Shown one piece after another: positions 50,519 to 60,100 of a stretch of 64,000 nt of DNA; positions within the stretch are counted from its first letter, which is position 1; the number at the start of each line of letters is the position of its first letter. The stretch covers positions 3,162,001-3,226,000 of the forward strand of contig NZ_CP054143.1 of NCBI RefSeq assembly GCF_013284055.1, given 5' to 3'. Under the pieces are notes generated by a model. It was not told the DNA's origin and searched no databases. It saw nothing but the letters and a program-made list of their open reading frames with translations. A program made the translations under genes and the position numbers. This DNA is from Deefgea piscis (GTDB lineage Bacteria > Pseudomonadota > Gammaproteobacteria > Burkholderiales > Chitinibacteraceae).

Positions 50519-51193
50519 ATGCATTTACTCGCACATCGTGGCTGCACTTGGCAGCAGCCAGAAAACACCCTCGCCGCTTTTGCTAGCGCACTGGCATTGG
50601 GCTTTACCGGCATTGAAACCGATGTACGCTGGTCTTTGGATGGTGAGGCTATTTTGTATCACGACCGGCTCAGTCCTCGCGGCCAAGCTGTCGCCGCACT
50701 GACCCGTAAAGAATTATCGCACCAAGCAGGCTTTATCGTCCCCAGCTTAAGCGAAGCATTGGACGCTTTTCCCGATGCATTTTGGAATATTGAACTTAAA
50801 ACGCCGGCAGGTTTACCGTCGATTTTGAGCACTTTGAGTAAAGTCCAAGATAAAACCCCCATCTTGGCTTCTTCATTTTACCACCCACTGATTCAAGAAG
50901 CCGCAAATACCCTTAGCACGTATCTTGGCCTACTCTTTGCTAGTCGACCATTATCACTCAATACCCTACTAGAGATCAGCAATGCCTCACCCAAAATAAA
51001 AACTTTAATTTGGAATTTTGAAATCCTAGACCCCAGTTTTATTGATGAAGCGAGGCGACTGGGATTTGCTCATTTTGTCTATGGCGCCGCCAATGAGATT
51101 GAACATGAATGGTGTCGTAAATTGGCCATAGATGGCATCATTACCGACTATCCCGAATGGGTGGGCTTAGGTAGCGCGCCTTGCTGGCAGTAA
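50519..51193 (+). CDS. ugpQ: glycerophosphodiester phosphodiesterase
   Basis: This 224-residue cytosolic enzyme hydrolyses glycerophosphodiesters to glycerol-3-phosphate and an alcohol. Active-site residues are visible: AHRG (5-8), PENT (14-17), GIETDVRWSLDG (31-42, Glu33 and Asp35) and YHD (47-49). No signal peptide is present, so it resembles cytosolic UgpQ rather than periplasmic GlpQ. It is divergent from the patatin-like phospholipase gene; the two could act in succession on phospholipid, but this is inference. Confidence 0.88.
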   Translation: MHLLAHRGCTWQQPENTLAAFASALALGFTGIETDVRWSLDGEAILYHDRLSPRGQAVAALTRKELSHQAGFIVPSLSEALDAFPDAFWNIELKTPAGLPSILSTLSKVQDKTPILASSFYHPLIQEAANTLSTYLGLLFASRPLSLNTLLEISNASPKIKTLIWNFEILDPSFIDEARRLGFAHFVYGAANEIEHEWCRKLAIDGIITDYPEWVGLGSAPCWQ

Positions 51194-51564
51194 AAACGCA
51201 GCAACGAATAGCCAGCTCCAATCCCCCAACAAAATAAGCCAATATTTCAAGTCTCTACACAATTCACACTCAAGCTGCAGGCAAAAGCGTCGATAGGTAA
51301 ATTAAGACTTCCTAATCAATAAAACGCTTATGCTTACCCATGCCTACGCAGCAACACCAACCCCTGTGAGCGCCGCCCCTAACACGGACAAGACCAATCT
51401 TGGCCTAGTCGCGGTTTTGTGCGGCCTACACCAAAAACAACTACTGAGCCGCTGCTACACCAATGAACGGCCGACCGTCCCATCTAAATAAGTAAGCCAA
51501 TCATCAACAATCTGACTGTCGCTACTGCGTGACAGCCAGATTGCAGCGCAGCAAACAAAGCAAC
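51194..51564. other. intergenic region, no confident gene
   Basis: About 370 bases between convergent ugpQ and tex. A 53-codon frame (51330-51491, MLTHAYAATP...) has no ribosome site and no recognised similarity. A hairpin lies near the tex end (51509-51542). I see nothing else. Confidence 0.5.
51509..51542. terminator. hairpin between ugpQ and tex
   Basis: AATCTGACTGTC and GACAGCCAGATT pair with one mismatch around a 10-base loop, 23 bases after the tex stop. There is no T-run, so it is a possible terminator only. Confidence 0.45.
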
Positions 51565-53880
51565 TTAGCGTGAGTGTTTTAGCTTTAACGCCGCCAACTG
51601 ATCGGCCATCGCCCCTAATTGCGGTGCCGGCGTTTTGACCGCCTTTCTTTGTTGCGCAGTCAGTGCTGGCGCACTTTGCGTAGCTGCTGATTCGCGCGGT
51701 GCGTCATTTAAGCGCATGGTCAGCGCGATGCGTTTACGCGGCACATCGACTTCGGTGACTTTCACTTTCACCACGTCGCCGGCCTTCACCACCTCGCGTG
51801 GGTCCTTCACAAAGCGTCCGGCCAAGCACGATATATGCACCAAACCATCTTGATGCACGCCAATATCCACAAAAGCGCCAAAATTAGTCACATTACTGAC
51901 TACGCCTTCGAGCACCATATCGACTTTTAAATCTTGAATGCGCTCAACACCGTCGGCAAAAGTCGCAGTTTTAAACTCTGGCCGCGGGTCACGCCCGGGT
52001 TTTTCTAGCTCGGCCAATACGTCTTTCACCGTTGGCAAACCAAATTGCGCATCAACCAAACCAGCAGGGTCTAACTGCTGCAACACGCTGCGATCACCAA
52101 TCAACTGGCGAATGTTTTTATTCACCCGTGCCAAGATTTTCTCGACCAATGGATACGCTTCAGGGTGAACGGCGGAGGCATCCAAAGGATGGTCGCCTTG
52201 CATAATTCGCAAAAACCCCGCCGATAGTTCAAACGCTTTGTCGCCCAAACGCGGCACTTTGAGCAAAGCTTTACGATTGGCAAATACGCCATGACTATCA
52301 CGGTAGGTGACGATGTTGTTGGCGATGGTTGCGCTTAAACCCGATACCCTGGCCAACAACGCCGCCGAGGCGATATTCACATCCACGCCGACGGCATTCA
52401 CACAATCTTCAACCACCGCGTCCAGCATCCGCGCCAACTCATGCTGATTCACATCATGTTGATACTGGCCAACACCAATCGCTTTAGGGTCGATTTTCAC
52501 CAATTCTGCCAATGGATCTTGCAAGCGCCGCGCAATGGACACTGCGCCGCGAATCGACACATCCAAGTCCGGAAACTCTTTGGCCGCCAATTCCGACGCC
52601 GAATACACCGAAGCGCCAGCTTCAGAAACGACGATTTTCGCCGGCTTTCGCCCATCTAATCGAGCAATCAACTCAGTGGCCAATTTATCGGTTTCACGGC
52701 TGGCCGTGCCGTTACCAATGGCAATCAATTCAATCTGATGCGCGACACATAAGCGCTCTAGCACAGCGAGTGAGCCAGCCCAATCCCGACGTGGCTCGTG
52801 CGGATAAATCGTTTCATGCGCGACAAATTTACCCGTTGCATCGACCACCGCCACCTTCACGCCAGTGCGTAAGCCAGGATCCAAACCCAGTGTGGCGCGC
52901 GGGCCAGCGGGCGCGGCCAGCAGCAAGTCTTTTAAGTTCAAAGCAAATACCCGAATCGCTTCCAAATCGGCGCGCTCACGAGCGGCGCTCAGTAATTCGT
53001 TTTCTAAGGACAAAGCGATTTTCGCTCGCCATGCTAAACGCACCGAGTCATTCAACCATTTATCCGCCGCGCGATTTTGCGCCGCAATGCCGGCATGGCG
53101 TGCAATCAACAGTTCGCAGCGATTGGCCTCGCCCATGCGGCCACCGGCAGCGATTTCTTCGGGCAGCAATAAATGAATCGCCAAAATGCCTTCGTTGCGA
53201 GCGCGCAAAATCGCCAACAGGCGATGCGACGGCATTGCCATCAGCCGTTCAGAAAAATCAAAATAATCGCTAAATTTTGCGCCGGCGCTTTCTTGCCCAG
53301 CGATCACACTGGTTTTAAGTTGCCCTTCTTGCTGCACTAGCTCACGCAAAGCGCCTAATAATGTGGCGTTTTCGCTCCATGTTTCCAATAAAATCGCACG
53401 CGCACCGTCCAGCGCCGCTTTCACGTCATTCACGCCATGCTCAGCACTCAAAAAATCCAACGCCGCCGTTTCTGGTACCAAGCTAGGATTGAGTCGCAAT
53501 GCTTCGCCCAGCGGGGCCAAACCGGCTTCGCGAGCGATTTGTGCCTTGGTGCGACGTTTTTGCTTAAACGGCAGGTATAGGTCTTCAAGCGTTTGTTTAT
53601 TATCTGCCTCGAGCAATACCCGCTCTAAATCTGCAGTAAGCTGGCCTTGCTCGCGAATGGTATTGAGTACACTCGCTCGACGATCTTCTAGCTCGCGCAA
53701 ATAGCGTAGGCGCTCTTCCAAGCGACGCAACTGCGTATCGTCCAAGCCACCGGTTAGCTCTTTGCGATAGCGCGAAATAAACGGCACGGTCGCGCCTTCA
53801 TCCAATAAAGTGACCGCTGCCAAAACTTGTGGCTCACGGCAGGCCAATTCTTGCGCTAAACGCTGAAATATCGATGTCAT
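51565..53880 (-). CDS. tex: Tex family RNA-binding transcription accessory protein
   Basis: This 771-residue cytoplasmic protein matches Tex, first described in Bordetella toxin gene regulation and related to eukaryotic Spt6. It has an N-terminal helical region, a YqgF-like nuclease-fold domain ([21 protein letters not shown]), helix-hairpin-helix repeats, and a C-terminal S1 RNA-binding domain (~645-715, [26 protein letters not shown]). A basic Ala-rich tail follows. I chose the ATG at 53880 over the TTG just before it. It is convergent with ugpQ and divergent from the parA-like gene. Confidence 0.94.
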   Translation of the reverse strand: MTSIFQRLAQELACREPQVLAAVTLLDEGATVPFISRYRKELTGGLDDTQLRRLEERLRYLRELEDRRASVLNTIREQGQLTADLERVLLEADNKQTLEDLYLPFKQKRRTKAQIAREAGLAPLGEALRLNPSLVPETAALDFLSAEHGVNDVKAALDGARAILLETWSENATLLGALRELVQQEGQLKTSVIAGQESAGAKFSDYFDFSERLMAMPSHRLLAILRARNEGILAIHLLLPEEIAAGGRMGEANRCELLIARHAGIAAQNRAADKWLNDSVRLAWRAKIALSLENELLSAARERADLEAIRVFALNLKDLLLAAPAGPRATLGLDPGLRTGVKVAVVDATGKFVAHETIYPHEPRRDWAGSLAVLERLCVAHQIELIAIGNGTASRETDKLATELIARLDGRKPAKIVVSEAGASVYSASELAAKEFPDLDVSIRGAVSIARRLQDPLAELVKIDPKAIGVGQYQHDVNQHELARMLDAVVEDCVNAVGVDVNIASAALLARVSGLSATIANNIVTYRDSHGVFANRKALLKVPRLGDKAFELSAGFLRIMQGDHPLDASAVHPEAYPLVEKILARVNKNIRQLIGDRSVLQQLDPAGLVDAQFGLPTVKDVLAELEKPGRDPRPEFKTATFADGVERIQDLKVDMVLEGVVSNVTNFGAFVDIGVHQDGLVHISCLAGRFVKDPREVVKAGDVVKVKVTEVDVPRKRIALTMRLNDAPRESAATQSAPALTAQQRKAVKTPAPQLGAMADQLAALKLKHSR

Positions 53881-54089
53881 CAAGAAAACCTAATTCATAA
53901 GCAATGGGTCAAGCTGCACATTGTAAAGCATGGCTTTAGCCAACAGCACCGACAAATCGATCACCAGCCAGAAAGCCGCTTCAGGTAGAATGCGATTTCA
54001 GAAGTGGACAAGGTATGACAGGCTGACAACACATCCACGTCAGGCCATGCCATCACATCGCCGAGACATTGCAATCAGGAACACGTCCA

Positions 54090-54881
54090 ATGACCGTAAT
54101 CGCCGTCTTTAATATGAAAGGAGGCGTGGGTAAAACCACGATTGCCGCCAATTTAGCCGCTGCGATCGCCAAAAATGGCGTCGAACCCTTGCTGATCGAC
54201 CTTGACCCCCAAGCGCATTTAACGTCGATGTACGGCATCAAGACCCCCAGCAGCAAAAGCATTTATCGGTTTTATCAAGGTTTAAGCTCACTTTCTGACC
54301 TTGCTATGCCCTTACCTAGCGGCGTGCAATTTATTGCTTCGCACCTTGAGCTGGGCAAAATCGACGCACAAGTAGCACGGCATCGCGACAATATTTGGCG
54401 CCTCAAACTCGGCCTACACGCCGAAATGCTGTCAGGAAGTGGCTTACCCATCATCATCGATTGCACCCCAATGCTGGGGGTTGTTGCATTTTCGGCACTA
54501 TTTGCCGCTGACATCATCCTCGTACCGGTGGCCTCCGAATACTTGGCGCTGAACGGCGCAATGCAACTTTCGCAAACGCTATACGGACTCGAAAAATTTC
54601 AATCCAGAACACCGCGGCGCTACCTTCTAAACCGCTATATTCCCAATCAAATCACCGCCGAAACTGTGGCGGGGCAACTCACCAAGCACTTCCCCGGCGA
54701 GGTGCTTAAAACCAGAATCCGCGAGCAAGAAGCACTGGCTGCCGCAGTGGGTTGTGGCAGCAACATCTTTGATTTTGCCCCCACTTCTGACGCCGCAACT
54801 GACTTTAGCTTTCTGCTAGATGAATTAATTGAAAATAATTTACTCTCTTTATCGCGCGACCTACCGTTCATCCACGAATAA
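54090..54881 (+). CDS. orphan ParA/MinD-like ATPase
   Basis: This 263-residue P-loop ATPase has a deviant Walker A (KGGVGKTT, 10-17) and the DLDPQAHLTSMYG switch region (37-49), followed by IIDCTPMLG (Walker B, near 132-140). ParA-type ATPases position DNA or large protein complexes. No parB or parS-like sequence is near, so it is probably not the chromosomal partition protein; orphan relatives can place chemoreceptors, flagella or carboxysome-like cargo. The ATG at 54090 has AGGA nine bases upstream. About 100 bases separate it from an outer-membrane protein gene on the same strand. Confidence 0.82.
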   Translation: MTVIAVFNMKGGVGKTTIAANLAAAIAKNGVEPLLIDLDPQAHLTSMYGIKTPSSKSIYRFYQGLSSLSDLAMPLPSGVQFIASHLELGKIDAQVARHRDNIWRLKLGLHAEMLSGSGLPIIIDCTPMLGVVAFSALFAADIILVPVASEYLALNGAMQLSQTLYGLEKFQSRTPRRYLLNRYIPNQITAETVAGQLTKHFPGEVLKTRIREQEALAAAVGCGSNIFDFAPTSDAATDFSFLLDELIENNLLSLSRDLPFIHE

Positions 54882-54982
54882 TTACTAACGTCAAGCTTTC
54901 TTACGCTTACTGTTGTTTTTAATTCTTGCTTTCCGAATCGCAACATCTACAAAAAAAGAGACTGCGACAAACGGAAAGCACC

Positions 54983-56194
54983 ATGCCTAATTTCAAGCCC
55001 ATCCTGTCTTTAATTGCCCTCGCATTGAGCACCTATGGGCATGCAGCGCCTTTCGAAATTAGTAGCAAAATGGGCGGCCAGACTCAATCTAGCAGCCATA
55101 CCGACGCCGACCAGAGCGTAAATTTGTTTTATAAACAAGCCCTCAAACCCGGCAGTATATTTAGCAATTACACCGGCAAAGAAGCCGTAAGCAGCACGCT
55201 AAACCTTCGCGGCCTACCCATCATCATTGCTTACCCCGATGGCGGCAGTAAGCTGGTTTTTAGCATTCCAAGCACCGGACTCAATAAAACCTTTCAAGGT
55301 CGCACTAGAGAACAAAGCCAAGCGCTGTTTTTAAAATATTTCAGCAGCACGCCAGACTTACTCAGCGAACCGAGCACGCACTTGATCGAACTGTCGCCCA
55401 TTGACTTAATCGCTGGCAACAGCAATAGCCTAATGAGTCGTGGGGTAAGTCTTGACGCACAAACATTATGGTTTGGTAGCGACGCAGCCCCTGATGAGCA
55501 GCGCTTTTCGGTCGGCATCAATTACACGCACATGCAGTCGAGCGCCACGGCACAAGTCAGAGCCATGAATAGTGACGGCATCACCTTGCCGTTGGCATAC
55601 GCCTACAACTTGGGCCAAGCTAATCACGAATTAATTGTCAGCGCACCGCTAGGCTACACCGACGCTGAAGGCAGTAAATCCTACGATGCCAATCTTGGCT
55701 TAAGCTATCGCTACCCTGTCAACAGCAACTGGACACTCGGCGCCACCGGCTCGGCACGCTTTACTGGATCGAACGATTTGGGCACCTCGGCCTGGATTGG
55801 CTCGGCAGCCATTGGCTCGAGCTATGTATGGGAAGGGGATGGCTGGCATCTCACGCTGGGCAATATGCTCGGCTATTACACTGCTTTTAGTATGCACGTT
55901 GATAACAGCACGTTTAATCCCGACATTGCCAACACCGTTTTTAGAAACGGGCTGTTTTATTCGCTAGACAGCCAATGGGAAGTCAGCGGTGATCCCCTCT
56001 CCTGGGAAATCTATCTTATTAATACGCAATACACTGGCACCAAATTATTTAGCAACCACCAAAATGAAATCGGCGTGAGCTTTGGCCAGCAACGCGCAGG
56101 ACACAATAGCAATGTCGATTTTCGTGGCGGCGTGAGCTACAGCAAAGGCGAAAACCTAGAAAGCTGGCAAGTTAATTTCGGCGCCTGGTTTTAA
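54983..56194 (+). CDS. predicted outer-membrane beta-barrel protein
   Basis: I do not recognise this 403-residue protein at family level. It has a signal peptide (MPNFKPILSLIALALSTYGHA, cleaved before APFE), many alternating hydrophobic/polar strands in the C-terminal two thirds (FSVGINYTHM, ANLGLSYRYPV, WTLGATGSARF, DFRGGVSYSKG) and a terminal aromatic residue (WQVNFGAWF), all typical of outer-membrane barrels. The N-terminal ~150 residues may be a periplasmic plug or surface domain. I chose the ATG at 54983, with GGAAAG upstream. It lies between the parA-like gene and a dedA gene on the same strand; a functional link is not evident. Confidence 0.7.
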   Translation: MPNFKPILSLIALALSTYGHAAPFEISSKMGGQTQSSSHTDADQSVNLFYKQALKPGSIFSNYTGKEAVSSTLNLRGLPIIIAYPDGGSKLVFSIPSTGLNKTFQGRTREQSQALFLKYFSSTPDLLSEPSTHLIELSPIDLIAGNSNSLMSRGVSLDAQTLWFGSDAAPDEQRFSVGINYTHMQSSATAQVRAMNSDGITLPLAYAYNLGQANHELIVSAPLGYTDAEGSKSYDANLGLSYRYPVNSNWTLGATGSARFTGSNDLGTSAWIGSAAIGSSYVWEGDGWHLTLGNMLGYYTAFSMHVDNSTFNPDIANTVFRNGLFYSLDSQWEVSGDPLSWEIYLINTQYTGTKLFSNHQNEIGVSFGQQRAGHNSNVDFRGGVSYSKGENLESWQVNFGAWF

Positions 56195-56239
56195 TCAAGT
56201 TCGCCAGCCCTAGGAACTAAATCGGCCGAGCGCGCCCTA

Positions 56240-57001
56240 ATGAGCACGTTCACTCCAAGCCCCTCGACCATGCAAGACTTGCTTCAAACCGCCATTAACC
56301 ATTCCAATGAATTGGCCCTCGCGCTGTTATTCATTATTGTATTGGCCGAATCCACCGCCTTAATTGGCCTGATCATCCCCGGTACTATTTTAATGGTCAC
56401 CATGGGTACATTGATTGGCAGCGGCAAAATGGATTTTTGGCTCGCGTGTAGCGTTGGTTTTGTCGCCGCGTTCTTGGGTGACCTGATTTCCTACGCACTC
56501 GGTTATCGCTATCGCCGCCAACTACAACGACTCAAGCTGATTCGTCAACATCGCCGGCTACTGATTCAAGCTCGACATGTTTTGCGCCATCACGGCGCCA
56601 TCGGTATTTTTGTTGGTCGATTTTTAGGGCCGACTCGACCAGTACTACCCATGGTGGCAGGTATGCTCTCCATGCCCCCGAAGCGCTTTATGCCGGCATG
56701 TATACTGGCCTGCGTGCTTTGGTCGCCATTGTATTTTTTACCCGGGATTTTAGCCGGTGCGGCCCTCGGGCTTGGCGCAAGCAATGCAATGCATTTCCCA
56801 ACGCTATTGATGGTGACGCTGGCACTGATACTGACCGCAGGCTGGATGTTGTGGCGCCTATTTAAGCTGAGCGCACCGCATCGCTGGTTTACTTTCGGCA
56901 CGCCCATCAGTGCATTAGCCAGCGCTGGCGCACTGTACTTACTACTCACCCACCCCCATGCCAACAACTACGGCAGCCGACTATGGCAGGTTTTAAGCTA
57001 A
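56240..57001 (+). CDS. DedA family inner-membrane protein
   Basis: This 253-residue membrane protein has four to six hydrophobic segments. It matches the DedA/SNARE-associated (VTT) domain: ESTALIGLIIPGTILMVTMG (35-54), the FLGDLISYALGYRYRRQ turn and GRFLGPTRPVLPMVAGMLSMPPKRF. Members act in lipid recycling (undecaprenyl phosphate flipping in some), membrane homeostasis and pH or antibiotic tolerance. The basic arch RLKLIRQHRRLLIQARH lies between the segments. It follows the outer-membrane protein gene by 45 bases. Confidence 0.86.
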   Translation: MSTFTPSPSTMQDLLQTAINHSNELALALLFIIVLAESTALIGLIIPGTILMVTMGTLIGSGKMDFWLACSVGFVAAFLGDLISYALGYRYRRQLQRLKLIRQHRRLLIQARHVLRHHGAIGIFVGRFLGPTRPVLPMVAGMLSMPPKRFMPACILACVLWSPLYFLPGILAGAALGLGASNAMHFPTLLMVTLALILTAGWMLWRLFKLSAPHRWFTFGTPISALASAGALYLLLTHPHANNYGSRLWQVLS

Positions 57002-57218
57002 AACCGTCAACAATCTAATGCATGCGGCGTCAGCAAAATACTGCGCCGCATCGCCTTCAGCGACCAATCAACGCAAAAAAATTATTCCTTTAAATTCAAC
57101 GCCAATCTTGCGCCAAATCAAATTGTGACAATGGTCACAAAGTGAAATCGGATTATCATTGTGATTCGTCATTCATCGCAATTCAAATCTCTTTCTCACC
57201 CTTAAAGAGGCCAAAATC
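57002..57218. other. regulatory region upstream of the small gene
   Basis: About 215 bases with no gene. It contains the CRP-like palindrome at 57123-57140 and, 14 bases after it, TATCAT, which could be a -10 element. Confidence 0.5.
57123..57140. promoter_or_regulatory. CRP-type binding site
   Basis: TTGTGACAATGGTCACAA is a perfect inverted repeat and matches the CRP/Vfr core TGTGA-N6-TCACA at all ten core bases. It lies 79 bases before the start of the small gene at 57219. Confidence 0.7.
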
Positions 57219-57365
57219 ATGCACAATAAGCCTGCTGTCAGCACCGTACGCGTTACCGAACTCGGACATACGCACATGCCCAAGCCCAAACAAACTTTTG
57301 CTGATCGAATGCGGGGTAGCACACCATTTGCATGGATTAAGCTCAATCAAAACCTAGCGCACTAA
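57219..57365 (+). CDS. small protein of unknown function (48 residues)
   Basis: This short gene encodes a basic 48-residue peptide (MHNKPAVSTVRVTELGHTHM followed by PKPKQTFADRMRGSTPFAWI and a short tail). I do not recognise it. It has no membrane segment or signal peptide. It is a likely real gene because AGAGG lies nine bases before the ATG, a perfect CRP-type site is upstream and a strong terminator begins five bases after the stop, so it appears as a complete one-gene unit. Codons are ordinary for the window. Possible roles (for example a small regulator) are speculation. Confidence 0.6.
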   Translation: MHNKPAVSTVRVTELGHTHMPKPKQTFADRMRGSTPFAWIKLNQNLAH

Positions 57366-57369
57366 AAGA

Positions 57370-57401
57370 AACTGCCTCGATTTTTAACAGTCGAGGCAGT
57401 T
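57370..57401. terminator. terminator after the small gene
   Basis: AACTGCCTCGA and TCGAGGCAGTT form a perfect 11-bp stem with a 10-base loop, followed by GGTTTT on the plus strand. It lies between the small gene and convergent murI. Confidence 0.8.
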
Positions 57402-57430
57402 GGTTTTACAGACAAATAACGACAACGCAA

Positions 57431-58237
57431 TCACAGCTGAGCCAGCTCAATCTTACCTAAGCTACGCCCCAAAAATCGCTCGCCAATGGTTTGAAACTTC
57501 ACCGGCAAATCGGTAACCACGAAACGATAATCTGGAATTTGATGCGCTGGATTTGCCAAGCCACGCGATTGCAAAATCTCGGCGGTTTGCGCTGCAATCG
57601 ACAGCGCCGAATCAACTAGCTGCATTCGATCGCCACAAATATCCATTAACAGCGGCTTAATCAATGGGTAATGCGTACAGCCCAGCACCAGCGTGTCAAT
57701 CGACTCAACAAACACCGGCTTGAGATATTCTTGCGCGGTTAAACGCGTTACCGCATGGTCGAGCCAACCTTCTTCTACCAAAGGCACAAATAAAGGGCAG
57801 GCTTGTGAATACACGCGGCAAGCGGGGTTGAGCTGGTGAATCGCCCGTGCATAGGCATTGGAATTAATCGTGGTCGGCGTACCAATCACGCCAATCCCAC
57901 CGGTTTTGGTGTGGGCCACTGCGTTTTTGGCACCCGCTTCAATCACGTCCAGCACTGGCACATTGGCTGACGCGCGCACTTTATCAGCGGCCACGGCCGC
58001 CATCGTATTGCAGGCAATAATCAGCATTTTGACTTCTTGCTGCTGCAAGAAATTCGCAATTTGCTGCGTATAGTGCTCAATGGTCGCCACGGACTTCACG
58101 CCATACGGCACCCGCGCCGTATCGCCAAAATAAATGATGTTTTCAAAGGGTAAACGGTCCATTAAGGCCCGCACTACAGTAAGTCCACCCACCCCAGAAT
58201 CAAAAACGCCAATCGGGTGCGACGGTAATGAAGTCAT
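57431..58237 (-). CDS. murI: glutamate racemase MurI
   Basis: This 268-residue enzyme converts L- to D-glutamate for peptidoglycan. The start IGVFDSGVGGLTVVRAL, the first catalytic cysteine in IIACNTMAA and the second in LGCTHYPLI are all present. I chose the ATG at 58237, which gives the family's usual N-terminus; an upstream start would add eight residues without similarity. It is divergent in order from no near neighbour: the next gene on the same strand, sulP, ends ~84 bases upstream. Confidence 0.94.
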   Translation of the reverse strand: MTSLPSHPIGVFDSGVGGLTVVRALMDRLPFENIIYFGDTARVPYGVKSVATIEHYTQQIANFLQQQEVKMLIIACNTMAAVAADKVRASANVPVLDVIEAGAKNAVAHTKTGGIGVIGTPTTINSNAYARAIHQLNPACRVYSQACPLFVPLVEEGWLDHAVTRLTAQEYLKPVFVESIDTLVLGCTHYPLIKPLLMDICGDRMQLVDSALSIAAQTAEILQSRGLANPAHQIPDYRFVVTDLPVKFQTIGERFLGRSLGKIELAQL

Positions 58238-58321
58238 ATTCGGCCTAGCAACAAAACACACAAAGGCGGGATTCTACTCTGAAGCCCAACAGAAAACAGC
58301 GTAAGCGCACAAAAAGTCAGC

Positions 58322-59971
58322 TTACTCAGTCGATAAAACATCGGCTCTGGCAATCGCACTCGCCAAATCAGCGCAGTAATACGTTGCCCCCAAAGTGACC
58401 ATCACGCCAGCACGCTCTAATTTAGCCAAAACGCGCACATTGGCTTCGCAAAGCAAGACCTGCACGCCACGGCGCTGCAACTGCGCAATCGCCTCGTCCA
58501 ATGCCTGCAAACCGGTAATATCAATAAACGGCACGCGTAATAATCGAATCACCAGCACCTTAGGGTCGGTATGCGTTGCCGCCAGCGCGCGCTCAAAGTT
58601 TTCTACTGCACCAAAGAAAAACGGCCCTTCAATCGAATACACCAACACGCCTGCGGGCAGTTGAATTAAACCTTGCTGAATTAATTCCACGCCGATTTGC
58701 TGCTCATTGTGCGTAACTACCTCCACTGACATCGACATCCGGCGTAAAAAATGCAGCGTGGCCAAAATCACCCCGATATTCACCGCCACCACCAAGTCGG
58801 CAAACACCGTTAACACAAAAGTAATCAGTAAAATCGCCACATCGGCACGCGGGGCATGGGTCAACATATGGCGAAAATGCTTCACTTCGCTCATATTCCA
58901 CGCCACCACAAACAAGATCGCGGCCAAAGCCGCCAAAGGAATCGACGCGGCCAGCGGCGCTAAAAACAAAATAATAACCAAAAGGGTAATGCCATGCACA
59001 ATCCCCGCCAAGGGGCTATTGCCGCCGTTGCGAATATTGGTCGCCGTACGCGCAATCGCCCCAGTGGCGGCAAAACCACCAAATAGTGGCGTGACTAAAT
59101 TGGCCAATCCTTGGCCGACCAGCTCTTGATTTGAATCATGCCGCGTACCCGTCATGCCATCGGCCACCACCGCAGACAGCAATGACTCAATCGCCCCCAG
59201 CATGGCAATGGTAAACGCTGGGCCAATCAAATTAATCAATTGCCCGGTACTCACTTGCGGCAGCGAAAACTCCGGCAAGCCTTGCGGAATACCGCCAAAC
59301 GCTGAGCCGATGGTCGCCACGCCAGCAAAATGAAATTGCGACTGCAACCCTGTTGCCAGCACCATCGCCAGCAATGGCCCGGGGATTTTTTGCGTCCAAC
59401 GCCATTTGGGCGCAACAATCAGCACGATTAAACTCAACACCGCCAAGCCGGTGGTGGCCCAATGCAAATGGGGTAAAGCCTGCACAGTGAGCCAAAATTT
59501 TTGATGAAAATGCTCGCCCTGCACCGCAGGTAGACCAAAAAAAGCCCCCCACTGCCCGACCCAAATAATCACCCCAATCCCAGCGGTAAAGCCAACAATC
59601 ACCGGCGCAGGAATAAATTTAATCACCCCACCGAGCTTGGCCAAACCCATTAATAGCAAAATCGCGCCGGCCATCATGGTGGCCACTTGCAAGCCAGCGA
59701 CGCCGTATTGCGCGGTAATGCCGGACAAAATAACAATAAACGCGCCCGTTGGCCCGGCGATCTGAACGCGACTTCCGCCGCAAACGGCCACAATAAAGCC
59801 CGCCACAATCGCGGTATAAATCCCTTGTTCGGGCTTGACGCCAGACGCGATGGCAAACGCCATCCCGAGTGGCAAAGCCACCACGCCCACAATCGCCCCA
59901 GCTACGATATTGCTCAACCAATTCTTTGGCGCAAGCAGCCCTGCTTTTTGCGCGGCAATCAAAGCAATCAC
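58322..59971 (-). CDS. SulP family anion transporter with STAS domain (second copy)
   Basis: This 549-residue permease has the SulP transport domain (residues ~15-390; GVVALPLGMAFAIASGVKPEQGIYTAI near 29-55) and a C-terminal STAS domain (~435-540; FIDITGLQALDEAI). It is clearly different from the sulfur-linked copy at 535-2253. Some proteobacterial SulP proteins of this type carry bicarbonate (BicA-like) or C4-dicarboxylates (DauA); the substrate here is uncertain. It starts at a GTG, with AGG upstream at a reasonable distance. No carbonic anhydrase gene is adjacent. Confidence 0.87.
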   Translation of the reverse strand: MIALIAAQKAGLLAPKNWLSNIVAGAIVGVVALPLGMAFAIASGVKPEQGIYTAIVAGFIVAVCGGSRVQIAGPTGAFIVILSGITAQYGVAGLQVATMMAGAILLLMGLAKLGGVIKFIPAPVIVGFTAGIGVIIWVGQWGAFFGLPAVQGEHFHQKFWLTVQALPHLHWATTGLAVLSLIVLIVAPKWRWTQKIPGPLLAMVLATGLQSQFHFAGVATIGSAFGGIPQGLPEFSLPQVSTGQLINLIGPAFTIAMLGAIESLLSAVVADGMTGTRHDSNQELVGQGLANLVTPLFGGFAATGAIARTATNIRNGGNSPLAGIVHGITLLVIILFLAPLAASIPLAALAAILFVVAWNMSEVKHFRHMLTHAPRADVAILLITFVLTVFADLVVAVNIGVILATLHFLRRMSMSVEVVTHNEQQIGVELIQQGLIQLPAGVLVYSIEGPFFFGAVENFERALAATHTDPKVLVIRLLRVPFIDITGLQALDEAIAQLQRRGVQVLLCEANVRVLAKLERAGVMVTLGATYYCADLASAIARADVLSTE

Positions 59972-60100
59972 GATGTATGGCCTATGAAGATCAACATGTT
60001 TCTTATTGTAGCCTTACATCGGTAATATTTTCATGCGCTAGATCACTACTTACTTTATTTGTTGAACATGCGATGATGACGGGCTGATTCATTTTCAATA

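Noticed and set aside
51330-51491. 53-codon frame starting MLTHAYAATP
   Set aside because: It has no ribosome site and no recognised similarity, and lies in an otherwise empty gap between convergent genes.
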